A DNA stretch of 64,000 bases from Muriicola sp041358175 (GTDB lineage: Bacteria; Bacteroidota; Bacteroidia; Flavobacteriales; Flavobacteriaceae): positions 72,223-136,222 of the forward strand of contig NZ_JBGKBE010000009.1 of assembly GCF_041358175.1 (NCBI RefSeq), written 5' to 3'. The notes below the pieces were generated by a model. The model did no database searches. It had not been told where the DNA came from and saw only the letters and a list, made by a program, of their open reading frames with translations. Shown piece after piece: positions 26,906-35,504 of this stretch; position 1 is the first letter of the stretch; each line of letters starts with the position of its first letter. Made by a program: the position numbers and the translations under genes.

Positions 26906-27420
26906 TGATTAATAGAAAATACATCTTTATAACGATTCTACTCCTGACTCTGACAGGGTGTGGAGTTTATAATTTTACCGGGGGAGACGTTGGAACTGCT
27001 GAGACGTTTACAGTTAATTACTTTCAGAATTACGCTTCTCAAAGTCCGGGTTCTACCTTTGATCCGGGACTGGACAGGGAATATACTCTATCGCTACAGG
27101 ACCTTATCCTGAATCAGACCAGTCTGGATCTGGTTTCTTCTAATGGCGACTTGCTTTACGAAGGAGAAATCGTGGAGTACCGGGTTTCGCCTATGTCGGC
27201 AACGGCTCAACAGACCGCCGCCCAGAACCGGCTTAGTATTTCTGTCAATGTGCGGTTCTTTAACAAGACCAAAGAAGGCGCCGAGTTTGAACAGCGTTTT
27301 TCCTTTTTCTACGATTATCCCGCCGCTTCTCAATTGGCAACTGTTAGGGATGAAGCCCATCAGGTTATTTTTGAGCGAATCAATCAGGATATTTTCAACG
27401 CATCACTCGCAGACTGGTAA
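26905..27420 (+). CDS. lptE: LPS assembly lipoprotein LptE
   Basis: A 171-residue lipoprotein starting at a GTG that overlaps the stop of the AAA+ gene. The signal peptide ends in LTLTGC with lipidated Cys19. The body holds YNFTGGDVGTAETFTVNYFQN and YRVSPMSATAQQTAAQNRL, typical of the Bacteroidota LptE/RlpB family. It would act as the plug of the LptD channel that inserts lipopolysaccharide into the outer membrane. LptC is encoded at 59604-60209. GTG is the only start compatible with the signal peptide. Confidence 0.88.
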   Translation: MINRKYIFITILLLTLTGCGVYNFTGGDVGTAETFTVNYFQNYASQSPGSTFDPGLDREYTLSLQDLILNQTSLDLVSSNGDLLYEGEIVEYRVSPMSATAQQTAAQNRLSISVNVRFFNKTKEGAEFEQRFSFFYDYPAASQLATVRDEAHQVIFERINQDIFNASLADW

Positions 27421-27422
27421 AC

Positions 27423-28352
27423 ATGAATGTCACAGATTTTACATATTTACTCCAGCATCCCGACAAGGTGGTAGATCCTGTCCAGACAAGGCAATTAGAA
27501 GAAATTGTAAAAGAATACCCATATTTTCAGGCCGCCAGAGCATTGCAATTAAAAGGTCTGAAAAACCTCAATAGTTTCAGATATAATAATGCCCTGAAAG
27601 CAACCGCAGCCTACACAGCAGACCGGGATGTGCTTTTTGATTTAATCACCTCTCCGGAATTCCTTCAGAATTCCATTGCCGATACCATCAGTGGGAAAAC
27701 GGAAAAGCTCGAGGTGCAAGAGGTAGAAGCAGAAGAAGTGATTGCGGAAAATGAGAGTCCGGCAGCCCTGCTACAGGAATCGGCCGATTCGCCCCTTCCC
27801 AGAAATACCAGGGATGCCGATGATATTCTTGATCCTTCCCTATTCACGTCCAAGGACCCGGAAATAGATAGGGAAATTGCCAGGAAAAAGGCAAAGGCGG
27901 CAGAAGAACTGGAACTTGGACAACCTCTGGCCTTTACCAAAAAGGAAAAACATTCTTTCCTCGAATGGTTACAGCTCAGTTCCTCAAAACCCATCGAATC
28001 CAGGATAAAATCAAAAGAACAAAAAGCGGATATTCCCGAAAACATGGAATTCCCTATTGCCGAGGAATCGGAGAAAAAGAAAAAGTTTGATCTCATTGAT
28101 CGCTTTCTCGAAGAAAATCCGAAAATCATTCCTCAGGAACAGGATTCGTCCAAAGTGGATATCACAGAATCTACAAAAATCAATTCTGAAGAACTGATGA
28201 CGGAGACTCTGGCCAGGGTCTATCTGGAACAAAAAAAATACAAGAAAGCACTGCAGGCTTACAAAATATTAAGTTTGAAATATCCGGAAAAAAGTAGTTT
28301 CTTTGCAAGCCGAATTAAAGCGGTAAAGCAATTACAAAAGGAAAATTCTTAA
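27423..28352 (+). CDS. Conserved protein with C-terminal TPR-like helices
   Basis: A 309-residue protein without signal peptide or membrane helix. The N terminus (about 1-85) is helical and conserved looking (LLQHPDKVVDPVQTRQLEEI, YPYFQAARALQLKGLKN). A long, charged, probably disordered middle (about 85-255, rich in E, K, S and P) leads to a short TPR-like pair (LMTETLARVYLEQKKYKKAL, about 260-300). It lies 2 bases after lptE and 1 base before secG, so it is part of the same operon. I do not recognise a function; the place between lptE and secG suggests an envelope-related scaffold. Confidence 0.8.
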   Translation: MNVTDFTYLLQHPDKVVDPVQTRQLEEIVKEYPYFQAARALQLKGLKNLNSFRYNNALKATAAYTADRDVLFDLITSPEFLQNSIADTISGKTEKLEVQEVEAEEVIAENESPAALLQESADSPLPRNTRDADDILDPSLFTSKDPEIDREIARKKAKAAEELELGQPLAFTKKEKHSFLEWLQLSSSKPIESRIKSKEQKADIPENMEFPIAEESEKKKKFDLIDRFLEENPKIIPQEQDSSKVDITESTKINSEELMTETLARVYLEQKKYKKALQAYKILSLKYPEKSSFFASRIKAVKQLQKENS

Positions 28353-28353
28353 G

Positions 28354-28710
28354 ATGAGTACATTTACAATATTCCTGATCCTTATCATTGTGGTATGTTT
28401 CCTGTTGGTCCTGGTGGTCATGGTTCAGAATCCTAAAGGGGGAGGATTGTCCTCTTCTTTTGGCGGTGGCGGCACACAGGTTGTTGGCGGAGTTAAGAAA
28501 ACCGGTGATTTTCTGGATAAAAGTACCTGGACACTGGCCGGGCTGTTGATCGTTCTGATTCTTCTGTCTAACGTTGCCCTTAAAGGGAATTTTGGTGATG
28601 CCGATTCAAAATTACTACAGGGTGATGATATTGAAACAGCTGTTCCGGAAACAGTACCGGAAGAAGTTGTTCCAACAGATACCAACAGTCCTTTAGATAC
28701 TATTCAATAA
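28354..28710 (+). CDS. secG: Preprotein translocase subunit SecG
   Basis: A 118-residue inner-membrane protein with two helices (about 3-23 and 55-73) joined by the glycine-rich loop MVQNPKGGGLSSSFGGGGTQ, the SecG signature. It is part of the SecYEG channel. A tail of about 45 acidic residues after the second helix (ETAVPETVPEEVVPTDTN) is longer than in E. coli but common in Bacteroidota. It is the last gene of the miaB operon and is followed by a strong terminator. Confidence 0.95.
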   Translation: MSTFTIFLILIIVVCFLLVLVVMVQNPKGGGLSSSFGGGGTQVVGGVKKTGDFLDKSTWTLAGLLIVLILLSNVALKGNFGDADSKLLQGDDIETAVPETVPEEVVPTDTNSPLDTIQ

Positions 28711-28733
28711 GAAATTGATAACAATAAGAATTT

Positions 28734-28770
28734 AAAATGCCAGCACAAATGACAAGCTGGCATTTTCATT
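28734..28770 (+). terminator. Intrinsic terminator after secG
   Basis: A perfect 11-bp stem AAAATGCCAGC / GCTGGCATTTT (28734-28744 with 28756-28766), loop of 11 bases, then a T-rich stretch. It separates the secG operon from groES-groEL. Confidence 0.9.
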
Positions 28771-28795
28771 TTACAAAGTGTCAGTTTTTACCACT

Positions 28796-28812
28796 TGGCA
28801 TAATTTCTGTCA
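28796..28812 (+). promoter_or_regulatory. Possible sigma-54-like promoter of groES
   Basis: TGGCA at 28796-28800 and TGTCA at 28808-28812 place a GG pair and the G of the second element 10 bases apart, as in sigma-54 promoters (TGGCA...TTGCA), although the GC of the -12 box is GT. No TAnnTTTG box is found between the secG terminator and groES. Weak evidence. Confidence 0.3.
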
Positions 28813-28850
28813 TGTTAAATCCGAATTTCATAAAAATAAAATAAACACAT

Positions 28851-29129
28851 ATGGCTAAACTTAACATCAAACCATTGGCAGACAGAGTTCTTATTGAACC
28901 TATGGCAGCAGAAACTAAAACTGCCTCCGGGTTGTACATTCCCGATACTGCAAAAGAGAAACCACAGAAAGGAAAAGTAGTAGCAGTCGGACCTGGCACC
29001 AAGGATGAAAAAGTGACGGTAAAAGTTGGGGATACAGTCCTTTACGGAAAATATGCCGGTACCGAATTAAAACTGGACGGCTCCGATTATTTGATGATGC
29101 GGGAAAGTGACATATTAGCGATCATTTAA
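28851..29129 (+). CDS. groES: Co-chaperonin GroES
   Basis: A 92-residue heptameric lid protein for GroEL. The sequence opens with LNIKPLADRVLIEPM and has the mobile loop region AETKTASGLYIPDTAKEKPQ, then KVVAVGPGTKDE, with the typical end YLMMRESDILAII. It lies 70 bases in front of groEL and the pair forms its own transcription unit behind the secG terminator. Confidence 0.98.
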   Translation: MAKLNIKPLADRVLIEPMAAETKTASGLYIPDTAKEKPQKGKVVAVGPGTKDEKVTVKVGDTVLYGKYAGTELKLDGSDYLMMRESDILAII

Positions 29130-29199
29130 ACAATTCATTAGGGTAATACTTTTAGAGAACATTTCCCTATAGAAATAAAACAAAAAACAATTTAGAATT

Positions 29200-30831
29200 A
29201 TGGCAAAAGATATAAAGTTTGATATAGAAGCAAGAGATGGCTTAAAGCGAGGAGTGGATGCCCTTGCCAATGCTGTTAAGGTAACTCTGGGACCTAAGGG
29301 AAGGAATGTTATCGTTAGCAAATCCTTCGGAGCTCCTGCAGTGACTAAGGATGGTGTAACAGTGGCCAAGGAAATTGAATTGGCAGATGCTCTTGAAAAT
29401 ATGGGTGCCCAGATGGTAAAGGAAGTGGCCTCAAAAACAAATGACCTGGCCGGGGACGGTACTACTACAGCTACTGTTTTAGCCCAGTCTATCGTAAAAG
29501 AAGGCTTAAAAAACGTGGCAGCGGGAGCTAATCCTATGGACCTTAAAAGAGGGATTGACAAGGCTGTGGAAGCAATTGTCGCCCATCTTACTAAACAAGC
29601 CAAGAAAGTCGGAGACTCTTCGGAAAAAATCAAGCAGGTAGCTGCTATCTCAGCTAATAATGACGAGACCATTGGAGACCTTATCGCCCAGGCTTTTAAC
29701 AAAGTAGGGAAAGAAGGGGTCATTACTGTAGAAGAGGCTAAGGGAACAGATACCTATGTTGATGTGGTTGAAGGAATGCAGTTCGACAGGGGATATCTTT
29801 CACCCTATTTTGTAACTGATTCTGAAAAGATGATCGCAGATCTGGATACGCCCTATATCCTGCTATATGACAAGAAAATTTCAACTATGAAGGATCTTCT
29901 CCCTGTGCTCGAACCAGTAGCACAATCCGGAAAGCCTTTATTGATCATTGCTGAAGATGTGGATGGGGAAGCCCTGGCCACATTAGTAGTTAATAAATTG
30001 CGAGGATCCCTGAAGATTGCAGCGGTAAAAGCGCCTGGATTCGGAGATCGCAGAAAAGCCATGCTGGAAGATATTGCAATCCTGACTAATGGAACCGTAA
30101 TTTCGGAAGAAAGAGGCTTCTCACTGGAGAATACAACCATGGACATGCTGGGAAGTTGCGAGAAAGTTACCATCGATAAGGACAACACTACAATCGTAAA
30201 CGGATCAGGAAATGCCAAGGACATCAAGACCCGGGTAAATCAGATCAAATCTCAGATTGAGACGACCACTTCAGACTACGACAAAGAAAAGTTGCAGGAG
30301 CGTTTGGCTAAGCTGGCTGGCGGTGTAGCTGTTTTATATGTAGGCGCTGCCTCAGAGGTAGAAATGAAGGAAAAGAAAGACCGTGTTGACGACGCCCTAC
30401 ATGCTACCAGAGCAGCTGTGGAAGAAGGAATTGTAGCTGGTGGGGGTGTAGCCTTTATCAGATCAAAATCGGCCCTGGCTAAAGTGAGTGTTGAAAATCC
30501 CGATGAAGAAACCGGATTACAGATAGTGGCAAGAGCCATTGAATCTCCGCTGAGGACAATTGTTGAAAATGCCGGAGGTGAAGGATCTGTTGTTGTAGCG
30601 AAGGTTTACGACGGAAAAGGTGACTTTGGATACGATGCTAAAACGGAAACATATGTGGATATGATGAAGGCGGGAATTATCGATCCTAAGAAAGTTACAC
30701 GGATCGCCCTTGAAAATGCAGCTTCAGTTGCGGGGATGATCCTCACAACAGAGTGTGCTTTAACTGATATCAAGGAAGACAATCCCCCTGCCCCACCGAT
30801 GGGCGGAGGTGGAATGCCCGGAATGATGTAA
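29200..30831 (+). CDS. groEL: Chaperonin GroEL
   Basis: A 543-residue chaperonin that folds proteins inside a double ring with GroES. All family blocks are present: VTLGPKGRNVIVSKSFG, the ATP site DGVTVAKEIEL and AGDGTTTATVLAQSI, the apical LLIIAEDVDGEALATLV, and the GGM tail (PMGGGGMPGMM). Only one groEL copy is in the window. The unit ends with a strong terminator. No CIRCE inverted repeat (TTAGCACTC-type) is seen upstream, so HrcA control is unlikely here. Confidence 0.98.
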   Translation: MAKDIKFDIEARDGLKRGVDALANAVKVTLGPKGRNVIVSKSFGAPAVTKDGVTVAKEIELADALENMGAQMVKEVASKTNDLAGDGTTTATVLAQSIVKEGLKNVAAGANPMDLKRGIDKAVEAIVAHLTKQAKKVGDSSEKIKQVAAISANNDETIGDLIAQAFNKVGKEGVITVEEAKGTDTYVDVVEGMQFDRGYLSPYFVTDSEKMIADLDTPYILLYDKKISTMKDLLPVLEPVAQSGKPLLIIAEDVDGEALATLVVNKLRGSLKIAAVKAPGFGDRRKAMLEDIAILTNGTVISEERGFSLENTTMDMLGSCEKVTIDKDNTTIVNGSGNAKDIKTRVNQIKSQIETTTSDYDKEKLQERLAKLAGGVAVLYVGAASEVEMKEKKDRVDDALHATRAAVEEGIVAGGGVAFIRSKSALAKVSVENPDEETGLQIVARAIESPLRTIVENAGGEGSVVVAKVYDGKGDFGYDAKTETYVDMMKAGIIDPKKVTRIALENAASVAGMILTTECALTDIKEDNPPAPPMGGGGMPGMM

Positions 30832-30857
30832 TATCATTACCAAAATATATATTTCTA

Positions 30858-30893
30858 AAAACACCACCTTTAATAGAGGTGGTGTTTTCTTTT
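30858..30893 (+). terminator. Intrinsic terminator after groEL
   Basis: A perfect 12-bp stem AAAACACCACCT / AGGTGGTGTTTT (30858-30869 with 30877-30888) with a 7-base loop, then a T-rich run. Confidence 0.92.
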
Positions 30894-30943
30894 AAGGACA
30901 AAGCTCTTTTCATTTCACTAATTCCTATTTTTACAAAAAAAAG

Positions 30944-31396
30944 ATGTTCGAGCAACTTCAGGCAAAGATTCCGTCCATTTTAAAGGCTGAGAATCAGACG
31001 ACAGAGGAAAAACTCCAGACCCTGTGCGAATACCTCAAGGAAAATATCCCTTACTACGATTGGGTTGGATTTTATTTTAGAAACGGGGAGAAAGAAGAAT
31101 TAAAATTAGGTCCGTATGCCGGCGCCCCGACAGATCATACCATTATTCCATTCGGAAAAGGGATTTGCGGGCAGGTAGCCCTTACTAATGCCAACTTTGT
31201 GGTTCCTGATGTGGCGGCACAGGATAATTATATCGCCTGCAGTATTTCTGTAAAATCTGAAATTGTAGTTCCCTTGTTTGTAAATGGAAAGAATATTGGT
31301 CAGATCGATATCGATTCAGAAACGCCTGATCCTTTCTCAGCGGCCGATGAGAGATTTCTGGAATTCGTGAACCGGGAAGTAGCTAAAATTCTTTAA
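30944..31396 (+). CDS. GAF-domain protein, free methionine-(R)-sulfoxide reductase type
   Basis: A 150-residue single GAF domain. The pattern YDWVGFYFRNGEKEELKLGP, FGKGICGQVA with Cys75 and DNYIACSISVKSEIVVPLF with Cys99 matches fRMsr enzymes, which reduce free methionine-R-sulfoxide with thioredoxin. Of the three cysteines of the E. coli enzyme, the second and third are kept; the first (in its VACV segment) is replaced within APTDHTI. The enzyme can work with the remaining pair. It stands alone between groEL and purH, with a possible near-consensus box TATTTTTA at 30926-30933. Confidence 0.85.
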   Translation: MFEQLQAKIPSILKAENQTTEEKLQTLCEYLKENIPYYDWVGFYFRNGEKEELKLGPYAGAPTDHTIIPFGKGICGQVALTNANFVVPDVAAQDNYIACSISVKSEIVVPLFVNGKNIGQIDIDSETPDPFSAADERFLEFVNREVAKIL

Positions 31397-31448
31397 AACT
31401 TTCCCCCTTTTGTTAATAAGACTGCTCGTGGAATAGGACCTAAAAACC

Positions 31449-31456
31449 TACCTTTG
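31449..31456 (+). promoter_or_regulatory. -7 box of purH
   Basis: TACCTTTG, an exact TAnnTTTG match, 32 bases before the purH ATG. No TTG at a usual -33 distance. Confidence 0.5.
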
Positions 31457-31488
31457 ATTTTCTCACAACATGACAAAAATCTCATCAC

Positions 31489-33021
31489 ATGGGCACAGCA
31501 AAAAAAGCTAAATCTGCGCTGATTTCCGTCTACCACAAAGACGGCCTGGAACCAATCGTAAAGAAATTATCTGAACTGGGAATTACCATATATTCCACAG
31601 GAGGAACAGAATCTTTCATCCGCTCTCTGGGTGTTGATGTAATTCCGGTTGAGGATGTAACCAGTTATCCCTCTATCCTGGGAGGAAGGGTAAAAACATT
31701 GCATCCCAAAGTATTCGGAGGCATACTAAACCGACAGGACCACGAAGGAGACGTAGCCCAATTACAGGAATTTGATATCCCCCAGCTCGACATAGTCATC
31801 GTTGACCTGTATCCTTTTGAAAAAACGGTAGCTTCAGGGGCCAGTGAGCAGGAAATTATTGAAAAAATAGATATAGGAGGAATCTCACTCATTAGGGCAG
31901 CGGCCAAAAATTACAAAGATGTGCTTTGCGTATCTTCTATGGAGGATTACGGTACTTTTCTGGAAGTATTAAGTTCGGGAGAAGGAGTTAGTTCCCTGGA
32001 GGAACGAAAGTCTTTTGCAGCAAAAGCTTTTAATATTTCTTCCCATTACGATACGGCCATTTTTAACTACTTCAATCAATCTCACGAAATTGCGGCACTG
32101 AAGATCAGTGAATTAAATGGAAGGATTTTGCGCTATGGGGAAAATCCACATCAGAAGGGATTTTTCTTTGGAGATTTCGATTCCATGTTTACTAAGTTAC
32201 ACGGAAAGGAACTCTCTTATAATAACCTGCTGGATGTTGATGCTGCGGTTAATCTCATGGCTGAATTCCAGGATGACGACCCAACTTTTGCCATTCTGAA
32301 ACACAATAACGCCTGCGGACTTGCCACCAGGGAAATTCTCCATCAGGCATACACAGATGCTCTGGCTGGAGACCCCGTATCTGCCTTTGGAGGTATTCTG
32401 ATCAGTAACAGGGAAATTGACCTCCCTACTGCAGAGGAAATCCACAAACTGTTCTGTGAAGTTGTGATTGCCCCATCTTATCATAAAGATGCCCTTGAAG
32501 TTCTAAAAGGCAAGAAAAACAGGATTATTCTAGTACAGAAAGAAGTGCCTCTCCCCAAAACAATTGTAAGAACCTGTCTTAACGGAGTACTTGTACAGGA
32601 TAAGGATCATCTTACGGATACGCGTGAAAACCTATCCTATGTAACCAGGAAAAAACCATCGGATAGGGAATTACAGGATCTTATTTTCGCTTCCAAACTC
32701 TGCAAGCATACCAAATCAAATACCATTGTCCTGGCAAGGAACAGGCAATTATGTGCAAGCGGAACCGGTCAGACCTCAAGGGTTGACGCCCTTAATCAGG
32801 CCATACATAAGGCCACGTCTTTTAAGTTCGACCTCAACGGAGCCGTGATGGCCAGCGATGCATTCTTCCCGTTTCCTGATTGCGTGGAGATCGCTGATAA
32901 GAGTGGTATCACCAGTGTGATCCAACCTGGGGGGTCCATAAAAGACCAGTTGAGCATTGATTATTGCGATCAAAATGAAATTGCTATGGTAATGACTGGC
33001 ACACGTCATTTTAAACATTAA
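31489..33021 (+). CDS. purH: Bifunctional AICAR transformylase / IMP cyclohydrolase
   Basis: A 510-residue enzyme for the last two steps of IMP synthesis. The N-terminal MGS-like cyclohydrolase domain (about 1-195) shows ALISVYHKDGLEPIV, YSTGGTESFIRSLG and GGRVKTLHPKVFGGIL; the C-terminal transformylase domain has LRYGENPHQKGFFFG, AILKHNNACGLA and the closing GSIKDQLSIDYCDQN with TGTRHFKH. The two activities are both expected to be intact. It is a single-gene unit with its own promoter and lies before the mreB cluster. Confidence 0.97.
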   Translation: MGTAKKAKSALISVYHKDGLEPIVKKLSELGITIYSTGGTESFIRSLGVDVIPVEDVTSYPSILGGRVKTLHPKVFGGILNRQDHEGDVAQLQEFDIPQLDIVIVDLYPFEKTVASGASEQEIIEKIDIGGISLIRAAAKNYKDVLCVSSMEDYGTFLEVLSSGEGVSSLEERKSFAAKAFNISSHYDTAIFNYFNQSHEIAALKISELNGRILRYGENPHQKGFFFGDFDSMFTKLHGKELSYNNLLDVDAAVNLMAEFQDDDPTFAILKHNNACGLATREILHQAYTDALAGDPVSAFGGILISNREIDLPTAEEIHKLFCEVVIAPSYHKDALEVLKGKKNRIILVQKEVPLPKTIVRTCLNGVLVQDKDHLTDTRENLSYVTRKKPSDRELQDLIFASKLCKHTKSNTIVLARNRQLCASGTGQTSRVDALNQAIHKATSFKFDLNGAVMASDAFFPFPDCVEIADKSGITSVIQPGGSIKDQLSIDYCDQNEIAMVMTGTRHFKH

Positions 33022-33027
33022 TTTTAC

Positions 33028-33035
33028 TACTTTTG
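33028..33035 (+). promoter_or_regulatory. -7 box of the mreB cluster
   Basis: TACTTTTG, an exact TAnnTTTG match, 7 bases after the purH stop and 45 bases before the mreB ATG. Confidence 0.5.
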
Positions 33036-33080
33036 TCGATGAAATTCACCCGTTTACCCGAACCAAACTAAACAATCATA

Positions 33081-34109
33081 ATGGGATTTTTTGACTTTTT
33101 AACTGAGGAGATTGCAATCGACCTTGGTACCGCCAATACCCTCATCATCCACGCCGACAAAGTTGTTGTAGACAGCCCGTCTATTGTAGCCAGAGATCGG
33201 ATTACCGGGAAGATCATCGCCGTGGGACGGGAAGCCAACCAGATGCAGGGTAAAACCCATGAAAATATTAAAACTATCAGGCCCCTTAAAGATGGGGTAA
33301 TTGCAGATTTTGATGCATCTGAAAAGATGATCAATATGTTTATTAAAAATATCCCTGCACTAAAGAAAAAATGGTTTCCACCTGCTCTGAGAATGGTGAT
33401 TTGTATCCCTTCCGGGATTACTGAGGTAGAGATGAGGGCGGTTAAGGAATCGGCTGAAAGGGTAAATGGGAAAGAGGTTTATCTTATTCATGAACCCATG
33501 GCTGCGGCTATAGGTATCGGACTTGACATAATGCAACCCAAAGGAAATATGATCGTTGATATCGGGGGTGGAACCACCGAGATTGCTGTTATTGCTTTAG
33601 GGGGAATCGTTTGTGACAAATCAGTAAAGATTGCGGGGGATGTTTTTACAAACGACATCATCTATTATATGCGAACTCAGCACAACCTCTATGTAGGTGA
33701 GACGACGGCAGAAAACATCAAGATAAAAATAGGTTCTGCCACAGAAGACCTACAATCACCTCCTGATGAGATGTCTGTTCAGGGGCGTGATTTGCTTACA
33801 GGAAAACCTAAACAAGTATCCATTTCATACAGAGAGATTGCCAAAGCCCTTGACAAGTCGATCCTCCGTGTAGAAGATGCCGTAATGGAAACCTTGTCCC
33901 AGACACCTCCGGAACTAGCGGCAGATATATACAATACAGGTATCTACCTGGCTGGTGGAGGCTCTATGCTCAGAGGGTTAGACAGAAGGCTTTCCCAAAA
34001 AACAGATTTACCGGTATACATTGCCGAAGATCCGCTCAGAGCCGTAGTGCGCGGCACAGGTATAGCTCTGAAAAATTTAGAACGCTACAAGAGTATTCTC
34101 ATCAAATAG
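33081..34109 (+). CDS. mreB: Rod-shape determining protein MreB
   Basis: A 342-residue bacterial actin that forms membrane-bound filaments guiding lateral wall synthesis. The ATP-binding actin motifs are visible: IDLGTANTLIIHADKVV (phosphate 1), MIVDIGGGTTEIAVIALG (phosphate 2) and GIYLAGGGSMLRGLDRRL (adenosine). The N terminus MGFFDFLTEEIAIDLG resembles the usual amphipathic membrane tip. It leads the mreB-mreC-mreD-pbp2-rodA cluster, with 77 bases to mreC. Confidence 0.97.
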   Translation: MGFFDFLTEEIAIDLGTANTLIIHADKVVVDSPSIVARDRITGKIIAVGREANQMQGKTHENIKTIRPLKDGVIADFDASEKMINMFIKNIPALKKKWFPPALRMVICIPSGITEVEMRAVKESAERVNGKEVYLIHEPMAAAIGIGLDIMQPKGNMIVDIGGGTTEIAVIALGGIVCDKSVKIAGDVFTNDIIYYMRTQHNLYVGETTAENIKIKIGSATEDLQSPPDEMSVQGRDLLTGKPKQVSISYREIAKALDKSILRVEDAVMETLSQTPPELAADIYNTGIYLAGGGSMLRGLDRRLSQKTDLPVYIAEDPLRAVVRGTGIALKNLERYKSILIK

Positions 34110-34186
34110 TGCCCGGACAGATACCTTTTAAGTTTATGTAGGTCAGGTATAAAGAAGGAGATGAGACCACCCAATAGGTAAAGTGA

Positions 34187-35005
34187 ATGCAGCAGATTAT
34201 AAATTTCATCCTTCGCAACAAGACTACCTTGCTGTACCTCTTTTTACTCACTCTTGGAATTTCCATGAGTGTTCAATCTCACTCCTATCACCGCGCGCGT
34301 TTTTTTAATTCTGCCAATTGGTTAAGCGGAAGCTTATACGGTGTACAATCTGATATCTCTTCCTATTTCAACCTGCGGGAGGAGAATGAAAAACTGGTTG
34401 AAGAAAATACACGTTTGCGCAATCTGTTGTTCAATCTCGAAATAGATAGTCTGGAAGGTGTGGTAAAAGACTCATTCCCCTTTGAAGTAATTCCTGCAAA
34501 AATTATCAAGAATAGCTATGCCCTTAGAAATAATTACATCACCATCAATAAAGGCGCGGTTAATGGTATTGAACAGGACATGGGCGTCATTACTTCAAAA
34601 GGGATTCTGGGAATCGTGGAACACACTTCTAACGGCTTCGCCGCCGTTCAGAGTTTGCTCAATACCAAATCGAACATAAATGCTAAAATTAAAAACACCA
34701 ATAATTTTGGCTCCCTCAAATGGAATACCGATCGCTTTGATGTGGTGCAACTCGAGGATATTCCGAGGATTGTCGAGCTGTATATAGGTGATACCATAGT
34801 CACTGGTGCTATGTCGAGTATTTTTCCTGAAAATATCCCCATCGGAACCATAAAGAAGTTCGATTTGTTGGCATCAGAAAACTTTTACACCATTGATGTT
34901 GCCCTCTTTAACGATATGACTAATATTAAAAATGTCTATATCATTAAAAACAGGGATAGTGATGAGATTCAAATTCTGGAAGAAAAAATAGAGAATGACC
35001 AATAA
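34187..35005 (+). CDS. mreC: Rod-shape determining protein MreC
   Basis: A 272-residue bitopic protein. One membrane helix lies near residues 10-29 (TTLLYLFLLTLGISMSV), a coiled coil at about 62-85 (LREENEKLVEENTRLRNLLF), and the periplasmic double beta-barrel follows (VITSKGILGIVEHTSNGFAA, MSSIFPENIPIGTI). MreC scaffolds the elongasome and activates PBP2. The C-terminal end overlaps mreD by 11 bases. Confidence 0.95.
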   Translation: MQQIINFILRNKTTLLYLFLLTLGISMSVQSHSYHRARFFNSANWLSGSLYGVQSDISSYFNLREENEKLVEENTRLRNLLFNLEIDSLEGVVKDSFPFEVIPAKIIKNSYALRNNYITINKGAVNGIEQDMGVITSKGILGIVEHTSNGFAAVQSLLNTKSNINAKIKNTNNFGSLKWNTDRFDVVQLEDIPRIVELYIGDTIVTGAMSSIFPENIPIGTIKKFDLLASENFYTIDVALFNDMTNIKNVYIIKNRDSDEIQILEEKIENDQ

Positions 35006-35504
35006 CCTGTATTTGAAGAACGGCCTGCGTTTTGTGCTTCTCATCTTAGCACAGGTTCTGGTATTTAATCGGCTGAACTTCCTTGGGTTTATCAATCCTA
35101 TGATCTACCTCCTGTTCCTTTACTGGTATCCAATAAAGCAGCGCAGGAGTATTTTTATAATTATAAGTTTTATCCTGGGATTCATCATAGATATTTTTTC
35201 CGACACCCTGGCATTCCATTCTGTCGCCTGCGTAACTATGGCCTATTTTCGTCCTGCAATAATGCGTTTTGTATTTGGAGTGAATTACGAATTCCAGAGT
35301 TTCAAACTGAGTAACACCACCAAAGCACAACAAATTGCATTTTTAGCGTTTTTAATAATAGGACATCATGCGATATTCTTTATGCTCGAAATTTTTAGTT
35401 TTTCGCATTTGCTATTACTTTTGAAAAAGACAATTTCTACCAGTGCAGGAACACTGATTCTGGGTATTTTGATTATTTCACTTTTTAGTGCCGAAAAAGA
35501 ATGA
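34995..35504 (+). CDS. mreD: Rod-shape determining protein MreD
   Basis: A 169-residue inner-membrane protein with about five hydrophobic helices. The motif GFIIDIFSDTLAFHSVAC in the middle is the MreD family signature (GxxxDxxxxxxxG-like). It connects MreC to the elongasome. It overlaps mreC by 11 bases and the PBP2 gene by 4 (ATGA), implying coupled translation. Confidence 0.9.
   Translation: MTNNLYLKNGLRFVLLILAQVLVFNRLNFLGFINPMIYLLFLYWYPIKQRRSIFIIISFILGFIIDIFSDTLAFHSVACVTMAYFRPAIMRFVFGVNYEFQSFKLSNTTKAQQIAFLAFLIIGHHAIFFMLEIFSFSHLLLLLKKTISTSAGTLILGILIISLFSAEKE

Noticed and set aside
29115..29723. 202-residue open frame on the minus strand opposite groEL
   Set aside because: It lies fully opposite the highly conserved groEL coding sequence and its product is serine- and alanine-rich without any recognisable domain; it is an antisense shadow.
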